Shown in pieces: positions 1 through 14,500 of a stretch of DNA of 64,000 bases. Source of the DNA: Omphiscola glabra (lineage: Eukaryota; Mollusca; Gastropoda; Lymnaeidae); NCBI GenBank assembly GCA_964017045.1, contig OZ024794.1, positions 21,315,316-21,379,315 of the forward strand, in the 5' to 3' direction. Under the pieces are notes generated by a model. The model was given only the letters and a program-made list of their open reading frames with translations, ran no database searches and had not been told where the DNA came from. A program made the translations under genes and the position numbers. Within the stretch, counting starts at the first letter, position 1. Each line of letters opens with the position of its first letter.

Positions 1-2898
1 CTTTTTTAGGAGTGAGGGAACACTACCAGGGTGATACTGAAGTTGGTCATTTATGTAACTTGCCTTTCTGTCATTATATTTAGAAAAAGTCTTATTTTCA
101 ATGGGATCTGATTTTGTAGGAACTTCACTGTTAGATTTTTCATTATTATTTGGAGTCGTTGAATTATCAGCAATGTTCTTTTTATCAAGAACTTTAGAGA
201 CATCTGATAAAATTAATGACAGCCTTGCCATTTTGTTTTGTAATTGCAGATCATCAATAAGTTTAACTTGCTTATTCTCATAACAGTCTTCAACTATTGA
301 TGAGAAAGGTCCATCTGCAGTAAATGACTTAGTTTTCTTATGAGGAAATGGCAAATGCTTAATGCCAGAAGCATTAGAAATAACATCTTCATTGAGTAAG
401 CTTTTTAACTGTCTGTAGACTTCTTCACCAAAGATTGTTGAATCACCATTATCTAAGGCACTTTTGAGATCAATCCAGTTTTTCTGTACTTGCAAATCAT
501 GTTTAATAATGTCTTCTTCTCTATGTAACCTGATGGGATTCTTCAATATTTTTTTTATACATTCCTCATTTACAGGAAAACTATTTGCCAGTTTTTCAAT
601 GGTCCATTCCAAAGGATCTTTTTCATGTAAAAATCTAATCTGTTCTTTAGCTGTCCATGTTAATAAATTTGGAACTTCTGGCTTTTTGAAATACTTGCGC
701 TCAATAGTCTTGGCTCTCACAAATTTATGTTCTTTAATGAAGTCCCTGTGAGGAAAAAAATGTATTTTAATAAATCATGCAATAGAGTTTGTTTTTACAA
801 ATATTTGGCAACATCAATAATCAATACTACTACAGTACCCATGAATGAAGATTTTGTTCATCATTAGTGAAGATATCAGATGCAAGTATATTAAAATATT
901 TCTTGTATGACATTTAATAGTGAAAATTTATTACCTCATTTTGAACTTTCAGCAATCCATATTCAAGCATTTTGTTATTATCAAAATTATTTTTTTAAAA
1001 TTAAAACCTAGCAAAAAGTAGAGTCATTGCTTTAACTTTTAGTTTGTTCAAAATGTTAAACTCACACTTAATGGAAAACTAAATAAAAGAATCATATCAT
1101 GATTCCCAGCTATTGACTATACAGAATTTAACTTTTGATATTTCACAGATGTTATCTGTCCTTATTATTTAGGTCACTTTTTTAAAAGTTGAATAAGAAT
1201 CATTTCAAATTTCTAATTTCAATAATATGTCACAGTTTTATCTCAAATTACTGATAAACCCCTGAAAACAAAATATGGTTATTTCTATAAAAAAATGTTA
1301 TACCATGCCAATTCCATGGTAACTGATGTAACAGAAAAATAATTTTAATTTGCATTAATTTAACTATACATGGTTTCGTGGCCATAGTAGTTAGACAGCA
1401 AAACAATGGCATTTATCAAAATATATTAAGCATATAATTACTATTATTCCAAAATTTATTATGTCTTATGTTAACTATTATTAGTAAAAAACTAATAAAT
1501 TTTGGAATTTTAACCGAATTCACATGAATGAGACATAATATTTCAATAGGCATCATTTTTTGTTGATTTCCATTGAAATATATTATAATTATAAATATAT
1601 TTATTGATAGACCGTATTTTCGCCCATATAAATATAAGACACATATAAATGTTTTGATGATTTGAATAACAAATATTTTACATAAGACGCACACATATAT
1701 AAGTATAAGGCACAGTTTTTTTTGATTTGTGTAAACAAAAATTACATGAGACGCATGCGGCCTAGCCATCTGCAGCACTGAGCAATTTATATCCAGTGGT
1801 TTCATTTCCTTTTTCATAAATACAAATTTTTCATCATCGGTTCGATGTAAACAAGGCTTCATTACCATTTTGAGTTTACTGGTAGATCAAAGAATTGTCT
1901 GAGGCAGGACCGCAAAGATTAAATTATTGTTTATTCTCATCTGCCGCCGGAGTGCCTGGTATCTAGATTCTAGAAACAACACCAGATGTAAAGGCAGCTT
2001 CATTGATCTGCTAGGCCAAGTCTTCATCGATAGGGATTAGTACCGTGCATAGATCAATAAATGCCTGATGTACCATGACCACATTTTTGCACATATAAGA
2101 CAACCTAATTATAAGATGCGGTTTTGGCGATTTGCATAAAAATTATTTTACATAAGACGCACCCTGGGTGTGGTGTACATAAAACTTTGTATATCCACAA
2201 GTGTGAAAATAATATAATGAAATTATAAAAGGGCGTCCAATTTATAACCTGAAAAAATTTATGATATTATTAATATGATTCAATGAGTCTGATTAGTGTC
2301 AGAATATGGCACCATAAGCCGTAGATATCTTTGAATTTGAAATAAGCTAACTTAAAATTAAAACAACAAAGGTTAGGCCTATTACTATTTAAATAAGTAT
2401 TAGTATAGGCCTACTGACACTGTCTCACTATATATATCTATGTCTATACTATATATATATTATAGAGTCTATTATTAGATGTAGAGTCAGTGTCAGACAG
2501 AGTAGGCTATTATTCTGAATACTGATTTATAGTTATAGATGGTATTAGGTTTACCTCATCGATTCTTCTTTTGCTGCATGTGCTTGGGATTTGCTGCTAT
2601 ATTGGGTAATTCTGTGAGCTAATTGATCAGCCTTGTAAGACTCATCAGCAAATTGTTCTTTTCTAATCAGGCCTTTCTTGGTGTTGGTTGTTCTTTTGTT
2701 CGGATTTGTTCCCGTTTTAGTTGATGTAGTGACCTTTATAGGTTTTAATTTTATAGGCATATGTGTCGCATAACTTCTATAAATTGATTGAATGGCTAAA
2801 TTATTTCTAAATTTAAATTTATTAAATGGGATGCTCATTGCTTTCAATAATAAGCTACTAAGAGCAAGAAAATTAGACATCATCGGCATTTTCCTCAA
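1..2898 (-). CDS. NGRN: Neugrin homologue (mitochondrial ribosome-associated factor), 3' end cut by window
   Basis: Two exons are visible: 2555-2898 and 1-745, joined through a GT-AG intron (donor at 2553-2554, acceptor at 746-747) that splits an Arg codon. The conserved block lies at about residues 132-190: a KYFKKP lead-in, then NLLTWTAKEQIRFLH and EWTIEKLANSFPVNE, the helix-turn-helix-like core of the neugrin/Rrg9 family. The N-terminus is basic, rich in Ser, Leu and Phe and poor in acidic residues (MRKMPMMSNFLALSSLLLK), as expected for a mitochondrial presequence. Known neugrin binds 16S mitochondrial rRNA and supports mitoribosome assembly; that role is inferred here. The visible part is 363 residues, longer than the roughly 290 of human neugrin, because of a low-complexity Asn/Ser/Lys tail that is still open at base 1. 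The first of several clustered ATGs was taken as start. It is head to head with MTMR10. Confidence 0.85.
1606..2166. repeat. Cluster of ATAAGAC-rich interspersed repeats in the NGRN intron
   Basis: At least two direct copies of a unit of about 95 bp lie at 1606-1700 and 2071-2166, with a more decayed partial copy at about 1701-1762. All share CATAAGACGCA and a TTTTACATAAGAC segment. The left end (ACCGTATTTTCG) resembles the termini of the element at 22563-23068, so they may be related. The 300 bp between the copies has no recognisable coding sequence. Confidence 0.5.
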
Positions 2899-3365
2899 TG
2901 AACTTCATGTATCCCCAGATACTTTAGCATTGCGGATTATCGGTTATTTTCTACTGATTATTTGTGGCCTTGGTTCGTTCCCTTGCCTTAATTGTAAATT
3001 TCAGTAGTTTCGTGTTTTACTTATTCATTATAATTAATATAAATTGAAATTAATATTTTTTATGATGATAAATCATTAACAAATTTTATTATAATTTTTT
3101 ATTAATATCTTTGAATAAAGAAAATATTTTTAGATTTTATTGTTGCTAATTGTACTGGATAAAAACCAGCAGTTTCTTATTCGGCACAGTAAAAATATTT
3201 CCTACAGAAATTAAAAATATACCTGGCATATTAAGGGCGGAAAGGTGGAAAAAAAAGTCACGGAGATAAATAACGTAAAAAATACATATATATATATATT
3301 GCACACAAAAAAAAGATGTCAACTTGTTTGATTCTGGAAAGAGGAGATTAAATGTGAGCAACGAA
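2899..3365. promoter_or_regulatory. Shared promoter region between NGRN and MTMR10
   Basis: This 467-bp gap separates the NGRN start codon (minus) from the MTMR10 start codon (plus), so it must hold both 5' UTRs and the core promoters. No clear TATA box is placed consistently for either gene and no CpG-rich block is evident. A bidirectional promoter is inferred from geometry alone. Confidence 0.6.
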
Positions 3366-5479
3366 ATGTCTCGCCGATTTAAGTCATATCTGAATAATTT
3401 TGAAATGAAAGAAAAGGGAAAGGCTGTAAGTATTTAGTAGTTTATTACTAAGCACAGTATAGTATAACAGTTGCCGGGGTTGGTTAATGTATAGTCATTC
3501 ATACTACATCATAACATAATCATTCATAATATGAATGAATGAGAATGTATGCAACTGAGTGACTGTTAGTGTTACTGTGCTGCAGTGTGCTCAAGTATCC
3601 ACTCATCAGGAGTTCATAGCCTAGGCATGAATTTAAATAAGGCGGGGTTTATTAATAATAATAATTGGAATTAACTACTTTAATGCCTATATTCTATATT
3701 CAGGCCTATTCATGATTATGATAACGAAGTGGCTATTCGGACCCGGTATCAGAAATGAGAGGTTGGAATTTTAAAAAATATTAAAAATATTGTTGTTAGG
3801 GTTGTAAGACGAAATTTGGTATCAAATGAAATATAATTGAATGGATTATAAATAATGACTATGTTTGTGATTTTACTTCTTCGGTTTAACTAATATAACT
3901 TACCACAAATTCAAATGTCTCAAATGACATCCGAATAGTATTTAGTCTAAAGCACCGGTTCTCAACCTGGGGGTCGCACGACCCTTTCCCAGGGGTCACC
4001 TAAGACCATCAGAAAACACATATACTCAACGGTTATGACGTAGCATCAAAAATAATTTGTGGATGGGGGTTGCCATAACAATGGGAACTGTATTAAAGGG
4101 TCGCGGCATCAGGAAGGTTGAGAACCACTGGTCTAAAGGGACCCGCGGCCAAATAGCGGCCATGCATACCTGGCCGCGGGTTCCATAAAAGTAGACAAAA
4201 TGCAATCTTTCATTTGATACCAAATTTAGTCTCACAAACCCTACATTAATATTTTAAATATTTTTTAATAAACCCAACCTCTCACTCTTGAAACCCAGGT
4301 TCGAATAGCCGCAGCCTTATGATAATACTAATATTATTCAATTAATAATGCACATGCTACTACTACTAGTAGTTAGTAATAGCAGAGGTGCCGCCAAAGG
4401 CAAAGGTTAAAATATGATTAAACAGTAACAGGCCTGTTTACCCTCAAACTCTTAAAATCGGACAAGATCATCACAAAATCGTTCCATACATTATCTTAAT
4501 AGTAAAAAATAAACATACAGTATATATAATGTATGCATCTCAAAATCGTACATTGTACACCAAAATCGTAAGAGTAAACAGCTTATGTCTTCATCAAAAA
4601 TTTAATAGTATAGTATAGGGGCCATCCATAAATGACGTCACATTATTTTGTTTTATTAATTGTATGTAGATTTTGTATTTCATAGCGCTTCGAGCCTTAA
4701 TTAGGGATGAAGCATGTTTTTAAAATGAACTTTATTATTATTATTAATTTCCTATACGATCTCAGGAACACTTCTATCAAAAAAGCATTTAAAGAATCCT
4801 TCATAATTGCAGACGTTGCACCACTTATGACACACATCCAGTTATTACTAGATGGACCTATCCCCCCTGTAGCATAAAAATATTATTAGACCCTATCCCT
4901 CCATTCATTATTTAATGATAATTTAGCTTGTAGTTGAAGTGTTAGGCCTCTTCTTAGGCTAGTTGAATAAGCCTATTCTCCCTAGGCCTATAGTATTGCT
5001 TTTAAGTGACTCATTGATTGATGATGAAATAGAAAAAAACTATTAGGGCTACTAGTAATACTTACTTAAATAACTAAGTATTACCCAAAACGAATCTTAT
5101 AGGTGATTCGATACTCATCCTTGATTCCTTCTGCGCAGGTCGAAAAATGGCAATAATACTCGTGGCACAGTTTCTAAAAAGGATTTCCTAATGTTTCGAT
5201 TAAGTGCGTTTTACGTCATTGTATATAAATTATTGATTTCCTCATCAGTTGCAACTTTTCTGTTCGATGGAAATTACTGAATTTGAAGCAATTTTTTTTC
5301 ACAATGCTTATCTGTATACCCAGTAAAAAACATTTGTTAAGTTTTGATCACATAATATTGCTGTTCTTAATTAAGGGACATACATTTTTTTACCTTCCCT
5401 ATATTCACCTCCACCACCAGCTCTGCCCCCATCAAATCATAGAAACATGTCATATTCACTTACCATTTTGGTGTGGAAA

Positions 5480-5535
<56 letters not shown>

Positions 5536-8500
5536 GTGTGTGAAATAAAGTCACCATATTATCCTTATGTTCCATACATGTTCTCAAAGAACATTTAAAA
5601 GCTCAATAATCCATTTGAAATAATTCCACAACATATAATATTTGACACAAGCATTTTCAAAAGAACAATTCCAATCAGTGTCATAGAAAAATGGGGTGAA
5701 TAAACATCCCCATTAGCCATATAATCACAGATAATTGTGGATTTTTATTTAATAAATTTTAAGTTAGATTTTTTTTCTCATTTTGAAGTATTGGGTAGAA
5801 TTGACTGGGGTTGCAAGATTAAGAAACATATGGCACAATTAGAGACATCTTTGTTTTGGTACTAATTCTCATTTTTTTAAAAATAATAATAAAAAAAAAA
5901 ATGGTTATCCCTATTAAGATAGGATTAATGGATTAATATTTTACAATATATCTTTCTAAAAAAAAATTATCATCAACATATCTTATATAGGCTATTTACT
6001 GATATGTCATTTTAAATGTCATCTCCAGATTTAATTTCTTTCAAAAGGGACCACTTCTGGCTCAAAACATTCCATACTGCTAAAGTGTTTTTGTTTGTGT
6101 AAAATAATTGATGCTCACATTCAATAAGTTTACTGAATTGCACCATCATAGCTGCATCAATATTAACACAAGCCTCCTCATGTTTTTTTAATAAGATATT
6201 GATCTCAGTGATGCTTTTCATGCTATTGACTTTGACAATGCGTAGCTCGCCAATATATTTAATAAGAGTGTGTGCTTTGTTTTTGAGATAACCAAACATC
6301 ACAATCTTAGAGTCAGTGTAAGCTAATAAACTTCATACTGCTTAGTATGTCTATTAATGTCATAAAACACCAAACTACAAATGAATTCACAGCAACAATT
6401 TGTGGTAGATTAGGCAAGTTTGTTTTCTGAAATAATGTATAAAAAGAACATTATTTAATGTCACCTAACATATCTACAAACTGATTTAAATTATTTGATC
6501 CCCCCTAACACATTCTATCTACAAAATATGTCAAATTGTTTCATCCATTCTAAAATTATATCTATAGGGTGAAGTATGAAAATGTGTAAAACATATTTTA
6601 TTCACTTTATTTCTTAACAGTTTATAGTAAAATAGTTACCTAACTTTATCCTTTTATATTTGATATATTTGATCTAGTTTGGCTTCATTTATAATTTTTT
6701 TTATCTCAGGAAGTCACTATTTTAAAAAACAACTATTAATGCAATTTACTTTTTAAAATAATATTCTTAATGTACTGAATTTAATCAATATATAACTAGC
6801 TGCTAAAGTATATTTTAAAAAACTTTTCCTGGTAGTACTTGTAGTAATTTAGGAGCGAATTAACAAGACTTTTTATGCTAGATTTCTTCAAAGATTGCCT
6901 TTTCATAAATTTAGGATTTTAAAAATGTCATGGACATCTTGAAATTGGTATAAATCAGGATGCACTTTTGAAAATCATAGCTGCCCTTGCAATAAATTCA
7001 ACGTTGGTCAACAGAAAGCTGAAATCATCTTGGTCCGTTCAAATGACCTTTGGTCCAAATTCCAGGATTGGTAGGGTATCTAATTTTAGAGAATGGGCAC
7101 GGTTTTGTTGAGACCATTCGTTAATACTGTAGCATTGTTTGATAGTAGCTACTTAGAATAGCAAACCATGATTACGAATCGATTTAATTCTTATTATAAC
7201 TTCTAATTAACAATTAATGTCCTCATTGCGCCTATGCGGAAAAAAAAATTACTATCTGCATAACCTGTCCCCCATTATGGTGAAAAATAAGGCTATAAAT
7301 TGATGTTAAACTTAATAACTCTGTTATCGTCAAAGTGTAAGCATGCTAAAATGTAAATTCATGAAAATCAGCACTATCAAGAAGGCAGAGTTTGCTTGAA
7401 TTCAAAACATTGATTATTAAATAATGAAACAGTTTTAAATGATACTTTTTTTTTCTTTAAAAATAAATTTAAAAAATTTCTGTATGGTTTTCATGCTGTT
7501 GTACAGTTTTTAAAAACATTTTGTACAGTTCTTGATCCAAACAGGTTGGCATGTATGAATTACATTTTATATTCTGGTGTAATATTAACAATTAGAAATG
7601 AAAGAAAAATCGTTTGTATGGTCCAAAATTGATTTGTACCCTCTTAGGAAGTTGGTATTACAAGTGCATGTATTAGTACAATATTCATTGCACCTTGATT
7701 TCAACAAAAATAATAAAATGACTTTACACTGTTTGTCTATTTTGGTATGTAATTATTATCACTAAACTTTCACAGGGCCTTCAGCGCATAACCTTTGCAG
7801 TGGTGCAGAACTGGTCACTTGTTTTCATATGCAGAAAAGCTCTGTACTTTTTTTAACCCAAATTCTTGAAATTTGATTAAAACTTAAGCTTAAAATTAAC
7901 CATACCTCGGTTTATGTTTTGTACTATACCAAGTAAAAAAAATGTAACTTTGTGACTTTGAACTTCTTGTGCCACAACATTTAAGTCAAAACTCCTAATT
8001 TGTTAAATTTGCTCCTCACATGCACAACTTCAAATTAAAAAAAAAAAAGAGTCATTTTTAACTTACAAGCAAGTGGGCCCACTTTTAGGCCGGGTATGAA
8101 ATTTTTAAAATTTGTTAGAACGCTTGTCCTGTTATCTTACGGACTCTGTCACTTGGCTCATTTATAGGACTATGGTCATTGCATTCCTGTATTTGGAAGT
8201 GTCAAAATTCGTCAACACATTTCTTGTCATGCATGGTTAATTTCTCACTCATTCAAATCAATCTCAGAACTCCCTTGGTATTCTTATGTTTTTGTTTTGT
8301 TTTGGGTTTTAAATTATTTAACATGTCTGTTCTTAAAATGTTCATTTTTGGTGATTGAAAATAAAGAAAAATATACCTAAATCGGCAGTTGAGCTCATGA
8401 ATCAGAATCCCTTTTTTAAAAAACGGTTGAGAAAAGGATGTGGTGGAAGTGGTTGTTAAGTGAGGGAGTGAGTTTCTTTAAACTTCCAGCATTATAATAA

Positions 8501-11500
8501 TTCAGAAAGAAAAATGACTAAATCAGACTCGGTTTTTTATTACTGCAGTATATGTCTTCTTGGCATGCCATCTTCAAAGGGAATTTCTTGGCATGCCATC
8601 TTCAAGGGGAATATTGTTCATGCTATGATATTATCCTATTTTGCTAGATGTGAACATTTTCCCTAGGCTTTCTTTTTACTATAAACCCTTGCACTTGCAG
8701 ACATTTCAGTCTTATATAGACCTCAGTGATGATGAATTTGATGAAGAGCAAGATGTGAGTACACTGTGTAGACTAATATGGAATCATACTGCCATTTTGC
8801 TTTTATAATTGCTTTGGTATTTGTGTGATTTTTGCTTAACACCCCTGTTATTGCCATTAAATTGCTTGGTTTGGATTTAGAATACTGATATACTGGATAC
8901 ACCCTGTAGCTCTTTTCTGCTATTTACTTAATAAAGTTTTATATACTATAGTAGTTATATGTAAATTTCACAAATTTACGATATGTTCAATATTTATATG
9001 GCTTTGTGTGTAACAGTGATCATTACTAATTTCCAGATAGAAATAGATGAAAATATGAATTGTGGATGAACCTTTGTGTCTTCATTAAGTCTACTTTCAG
9101 TTTTATGTATTTTAAAGTAATCAACAAATGTTTGTTTCAATAACTAATAACCCTTTTAAAATATGAAATTCATCAAAGGGCTCTTTTTTTGGCCCCCATA
9201 GAAAAGGCTTGGTGCATCCCAGCTGATAAGATAAAAAGTACATTATTACTATTTCACACCAAGTCAAAGTTATTGTTAACTCAAGCCATATATTTATAGA
9301 ACACTAAGTATTGAAACAAATAACTTAATCTCCATTCCTTAAGTGTTTGAAAATCCACCTCTCTTCTAATGAGTCATGTAGTGTTGACTTAGACTCTCAT
9401 TATGAATCCATATTATAGTCCATAGAATGTACTATTGCTATCAAGGAGGATGTCTGTATATAGTATCCCCAAAGAAATCAATGACAATCATTGCATTAGG
9501 TTTTACCTTAATATTTTTGGTTGTGGGTAATAAATTTATATAAATATTGATAATAAGAAGAATATCCTTTAAAAATTGATTTTTATTAACAAATAATCAG
9601 CATTATACCGGTGCTACACCATTTTATTAATTTACCAGCAGTTTATAACATCTTTTGTTCAAAGGCTTCCACATAAGAAATTGTGATTTTTTTTTTCTTT
9701 TCTTCTGCCTCTCTTCCAATCCAAAAGCTAGATTCACATAAAAAGTTTACTATAAAATACATAAAATAGTGAATTATATCCATATACACAATACAAGAGA
9801 AGCACTAATCTTCAATTAGTATGTTCTTTCTTTAAACATCATTCAAAACTTTGTGCCCACTTTTTTTTTTTTTAAATTTGTTCTTGATTCACATCTTAAA
9901 CTTTGTGTCACTATCTATAATTTAAATGACTTCTAAATATCTTTTGCATAAATGCTTGCACATTCAGTTTTTTTATTTTAATTAGGATTGTGAGACATGA
10001 CAGCTTGTAATCTTTTGGTGGTGTCAAGACTAAATGTCCTTGTAAAAACTGGATTTTAAACAGAATTGTTGACAGAGCATGAATTAGAATGTTTGATGTA
10101 GCCACATAAACTGATACAAAAACAAATGGGGAATATTAAAAATATTAATAAACTACCAAAACTTTGCTGCATGGACTTATGTAAATTAATTGCATGCTGA
10201 TTTATTGTATGTCATCATGAACCATGATGCGTTAAGTAATGAATTCTTTAAGTTAAGATATCATTGCTTGCATTCTTCTTGCATGGTTTATTTCTATTTC
10301 TTATTGCAGCATTGTGCAAAATGGTATCATCAATTGTTAAAATGTTTAAATGATAGATCTGCTTTAATCAGAGTTGTCAGAATGCTGTCACACTTTCTAT
10401 TTCTTCATATTGTCTACTTCAGTGCAATGAACATGTTTGAGTTAACTAAAGAAAGCTTAGCAGTTGATGAGCTAAAACACTTTTGAATCACCCAAACAAA
10501 GAAATATTTGATATTGAGGTGAAATGGTTCGATGTGGGGAGTAATCTTTAAATTTAATCAAACGTCTCATTATTGTCACATTGATTGATATCTTGTATTG
10601 GAGTAGTGGCATGGGTGTAAGGTGATTGAGTGGAGATGTCTATATGCTTAATTTGCTACCGGGGGGGGGGGGGGGGGCGGCTGATGTTAAGATCTCTGAA
10701 GAGACACTATTATAAACATAAGGTTGTCCTACAAAAGTCACCATTAGTTTGTATTTCTCTCTGATACGCTGTACTTTAGTCTTTCATTCAGAAACATTAA
10801 CAATTGTTTGCAAATATTGTCTTACTGAATTCATGCCAACAAAGTATCAGTGAAACAAGTTTTGAAGTTAGATATGTTTCAACCATATGTTTTGATTTTT
10901 TTACAGGAAGAAGTTGAAAAGGTGGCGTCAGCATTTTTTGACAATCTCCACGAGCCAAGAAAGTTACAGGGTTAGCTTTGTTTCTTTATTTTCCAGAATT
11001 GTCTCAATTAGCAACTTTTAGTACTTTGATACTCATTCCATATTACAAAGTATTTACATAGTGGTTACTACTGAGTGTTTGTTTGTTTTATAAGAGATAT
11101 ATTTTGATATAAATTTCATATTTTATAACAATGAAGACATTTTTCATTGCATACAATTTCTTTATTTCAACACCAGGAGAACGAGTTATAGCAGGAGCAG
11201 ACAGTGTGCTGATGTTTGCCCCATTTTCTAATAGAAAGCAAGGCATCTCTGGACATGTGTTTGTTACAAACTTTAAAATAGCATTTGTTACAGCTGATAA
11301 GTCATCTTACCCTGATGGTGATGTAAGTATGGTGTGTCTTTGAAATAAGACTTTGTTTTTTCAGCATCCTTAGGTAGAGATTGGGTGTTTTTTTTTATGT
11401 ACCAACCAATAATACATAAAAATACTTTGCCAAAGACATTTAATGCTAAAATCAAGTATTGTTTTTTTTTTTTTTTTTTTAGAATAATAGGTCATCTCAG

Positions 11501-14500
11501 AGAAATAAACTTCTTGAAAATACAGACATTCCTTTGACATGTGTGGATACTATTTATCAAGGTTGGTACCTGCCATCATAAAATTATCAAGAAATAGCTG
11601 ACATTTACAAAAATAATTTTTTTACAAACATTTTATGTCTTTGTTAAATTCGTTATGTGTTTGTAAGGAACTATATAAACTTGATTTAGATTTTGTTACC
11701 TGCTCCATCTTGCTTGCTGAATTTATTCAAGTTCCTTGTGGAAATAAATCTGTGAAATGTTAAACTCAAGTATCTAATAAATGTATTCTTATTTATCATT
11801 AAATTTAAATATAATTTAATGTAAAGTATTAATAAAAATTAAATTATATTTATATTGAAATTTTAAATAGTTAATTTAAAAAAAAAAAAAAAGAAAGATT
11901 TTCCCAACTTTTAAAATCATGGAATCCGAATTTGTGCATTACAATCATATGTTAAATGCCAGTTGTCGCTCTAGTCCAAAGAGCACTTTAAAAGTTTTGG
12001 GAAATTCAATTTGATTGTATGCCATTTGAAAGAATGCTACTCATTCAAGGAATTGACGAATTAAATAATAAATAAAATTTAAAGTCATTTATTAAAGTAC
12101 CCAGTAACTGTAATTAGCTTTAATGCACGTAGATTTACTAAGAAGTATAAAATAATTTTAATTTAAAAATTTTATCAAAATAATTGTGTAACTCATTAAA
12201 ATGCCTTTGGGATACATTTTTGAGAATTAAAATTATTTATACCTATACCTATCAGAGCAGTAAAGTTTAATTGAATTAAAAAATTTTTAAATAACAAAGA
12301 ATAAAAATTAAATTGATAATTTTACTTGATCTTGTTCCCCCAACAGTTAGTTCCGGAGAAAGACGTAGAAAAGTAATTCCAGGAAACACTGTTACTACTC
12401 CTACAAAATATTTAGAGATATATTGCAAGGTAAAATAGTTAAAATATGAAATTGCTAGACCACAAGTGCCCAACCTTTTCTGAGTCATGATCCCATCTTA
12501 TAGAAGGAAAATAACCTAATGATACATTTAAAAAGGCCTTTGATATGGTAAAAGAGAACTCATAGAACATATTTCAGTACAGATATATATTAATATTAAA
12601 TTACATTCTATTTAATGATGTAAATTGTATAATTACAAAATAATTGCAAACTACATTTAATGTGAGGATAGAAATTGTATAACTCATTTGAAAGCTTCAA
12701 ATTTAGAGTTTTTGTCAATCCAAACCTCATGCTTTTGTGATTTTACATATATGTGGGTATGGTGGGAACAAGGGAAGGGGGGGGGGGTTCCGGCAGAAAG
12801 TACGTAGGTTATTGAAAAATTCTACAATATTCACTTTGAAAGTCCAAAAATATATTTATATTAATTTATATCTTGAATGCTGTAAAATACTATGCAATGT
12901 TTTGTTGGAATTATCTTCATAATGTTGGATAGTATTTTCACAAATGAACTCACTAGATATACTCATATAGTACTAAGTAGCAGAGGTATTATAGTAATAT
13001 TTAGTCTGTTCAATGTGCAAGTGATTTATATTTTGTTGGGCTACGCCAGAAAATCACTAAGCGCCATCTAGTAACTGCAAACAATAGTTACTCTAGCAGA
13101 CCTGTTTACTCTTACGATTTTGGCGTACAATGTATGATTTTGAGGTGTATACATTATATATACAGTATGTTTATTTTTTTACTATTAAGATAATGTATTG
13201 AAATATTTTGTGATGATATTTTACGATTTTAAGAGTTACGGGGTGGGGGGTTGACTTATTTTTGCATACTTACTGTATAGATTGCCCCTCCCCGTTTGTT
13301 CTCTGCGGTGCTGTATGATGTAATTTTGTGACACAATTATTTCTTATGGCTGAACGGCAGCTAGTGCAGAAGAGAATGCATTCTCAACATTTTTTTTAAA
13401 TTAAAAAGCTTTTCCTAAAAAATACATCTAAAGTTACTTGGTAGGTTTTTTAAAATGATGCCTTAATTTGTTCATTATATCTTATTTTAATGATTTTTAT
13501 TTTATGCTGATATGACTATGCGTTTGAACCACTTAAATTTCACCAGTAACTTTATTTTCACCAGTGACAAACTGTGAAAATGTGATCTGCACTTTCACCT
13601 AAATATTAATATATATCTATAACAAATACACGTTTGCAAAACAAAGTGACTGCGGATAGCAATATAAACATCAGTTATGCTCTATTAGAAGTTACCTCTT
13701 TTGACGCCAGCTTAATTTGATCCCACTCAATACACAATGCGTGTAGTTATACATTATATATAGCTTATTTATTTACTAGTAAGATACTGTATTGTTCGAT
13801 TTTAAGACGATATTTTATGATTTTAGGGTAAACAGGTATAAAATAATAATAAAACCCGTAGCATAGCACAAATAGGTGATAACAGAATGGGTTCAGCTTT
13901 TGAAATGAGAAATAAAATTATTCTTGTTTTATTTCTTTAAGAAAAAAGTTGTGTAAGTCCACTCCTTATTACTTGTTAAAAAGAATCCTAATGAAATTAT
14001 ATGACCAGTTTAAAAATAGTACTGGTTATATTTGGACTTTAAGTTAAATGCTTTTTCTTCTCTTGGTCAGGATTACCAGATACACATATTTGGATTTAAG
14101 TTTACACCAAAAGACCAAGTTAAACAGGTTGGTTTTTACACTGCAGTTTTGAAGACCTTAGTGCTAAAAGTACTCAAGTCATAACATACACATTTTGAGA
14201 AAATCCAGTTCAAATATTCTTTGTGTCTTTAAAATTTATCATTCCTATTTTTTTGGCTTGTTTAAATAAGCGATAATAATCGTGTCAGCAATATCACACA
14301 AAAAGATGCTTTTAAACCTCACCAAAACAAAAATGAAGATCAAACCAAGCTCATATTAACCTATCACCCTCACAATTTGACAGCCAAAGAAATATTCATT
14401 AAAAATCGTAACATACTTCTTGCTGACCCCGACACTAACGGGGTGTTCTCAGCCCCTCCACTGATTGTCTACAGACGGGACAAAAATCTAGGTGACCTTC

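Larger units (their letters stand above)
4583..8700 (+). other. Remainder of MTMR10 intron 1
   Basis: AT-rich intron sequence. It holds GGGGCCATCCATAAATGACG at 4619-4638, a string that looks like a transposon edge but has no visible partner; the (TA)n run at 5484-5533; a minus-strand ORF at 6012-6302; and a 28-bp direct duplication at 8558-8613 (TCTTGGCATGCC twice). Nothing else recognised. Confidence 0.6.

Noticed and set aside
1416..1868. 150-codon minus-strand ORF in the NGRN intron
   Set aside because: It runs through the ATAAGAC repeat cluster and AT-rich DNA, and its Ile/Phe/Tyr-rich composition reflects base content.
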